From Thermodesulfobacteriota bacterium (GTDB lineage: Bacteria; Desulfobacterota; S145-22): a stretch of DNA of 5,067 nucleotides. Below are positions 4,913-5,067 of this stretch, in pieces. The position numbers were made by a program, and so were the translations under genes. The notes under the pieces were generated by a model, which was not told the origin of the DNA, did no database searches, and worked only from the letters and a program-made list of their open reading frames with translations. The DNA is taken from the NCBI GenBank assembly GCA_024763435.1, contig JANTFN010000149.1, positions 1 to 5,067 of the forward strand, in the 5' to 3' direction. The stretch's first letter is position 1; every line of letters begins with the position of its first letter.

Positions 4913-5067
4913 TTGCCTAAATTAAAAACAAACAGGGGTGCCGCAAAGCGGTTTCGGACAACAGGTGGAAATAAAATTGTCCGTCAGAAGGCCTATCACG
5001 GGCACATTTTAACGAAAAAAAGCCCCAAAAGAAAAAGAAATTTGAGGCAGGGCGCGCTGATCGCGGC
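4913..5067 (+). CDS. rpmI: Ribosomal protein L35 (partial, 3' end outside window)
   Basis: The first 51 codons of L35, a small basic protein of the 50S subunit, are present; family members are about 65 residues. After the TTG-encoded initiator the sequence runs PKLKTNRGAAKRF (2-14), nearly identical to the E. coli start PKIKTVRGAAKRF. It continues to HILTKKSPKRKRNLR (31-45), matching the conserved HILTKK..KRKR.LR block. The start is TTG with a strong ribosome site six bases upstream; no ATG is available in frame. It lies 62 bases after infC, as in the usual infC-rpmI-rplT operon, so rplT (L20) is expected just past the window. The window ends two bases into codon 52. Confidence 0.96.
   Translation, partial: MPKLKTNRGAAKRFRTTGGNKIVRQKAYHGHILTKKSPKRKRNLRQGALIA

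Noticed and set aside
4908..4925. ATG at 4908 as the rpmI start.
   Set aside because: It is one base from the AGGAGG, is out of frame with L35, and meets a stop after five codons; TTG 4913 gives the conserved PKLKT start.

Overview
The window looks like a chromosomal core-gene region of a Gram-negative bacterium. A Deltaproteobacteria/Desulfobacterota-type organism is my best guess, from the style of the proteins and from the thrS-infC-rpmI order. That placement is inference; no rRNA or other marker is present to settle it. All recognisable genes are on the + strand. Coding DNA is fairly GC-rich and the two spacers around the tRNA are clearly AT-rich. I see no mobile element, CRISPR array, phage gene or sign of recent transfer.

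Region 1 (1-2221) is a probable three-gene run. It starts with the last 26 codons of a gene whose C-terminus fits a MoxR-type AAA ATPase. Six bases later, from a GTG start, comes a CoxE-like VWA-domain protein. After a 31-base gap comes a six-helix cation diffusion facilitator of the ZnT9/SLC30A9-like type. MoxR ATPases and VWA proteins commonly work as pairs in protein-complex maturation. The metal transporter downstream may only be co-transcribed.

Region 2 (2222-2569) is an AT-rich spacer holding one tRNA-Val (anticodon GAC, CCA encoded). Candidate sigma-70 promoters lie ahead of the tRNA and ahead of thrS, together with small weak hairpins. There is no convincing intrinsic terminator.

Region 3 (2570-5067) is the classic translation operon. 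It holds thrS (threonyl-tRNA synthetase), infC (initiation factor IF3) and the start of rpmI (ribosomal protein L35, cut by the window end). In many bacteria rplT, pheS and pheT follow.

Two points stand out. The ThrRS starts directly at its editing domain and has no N-terminal TGS domain; an in-frame TGA abuts its ATG, so it cannot be extended. infC has a near-perfect AGGAGG nine bases before an in-frame ATC codon, which suggests a non-canonical AUC start comparable with the AUU start of E. coli infC, and that AGGAGG overlaps the thrS stop codon. No wholly new system is evident; the interest lies in these variations on conserved genes.
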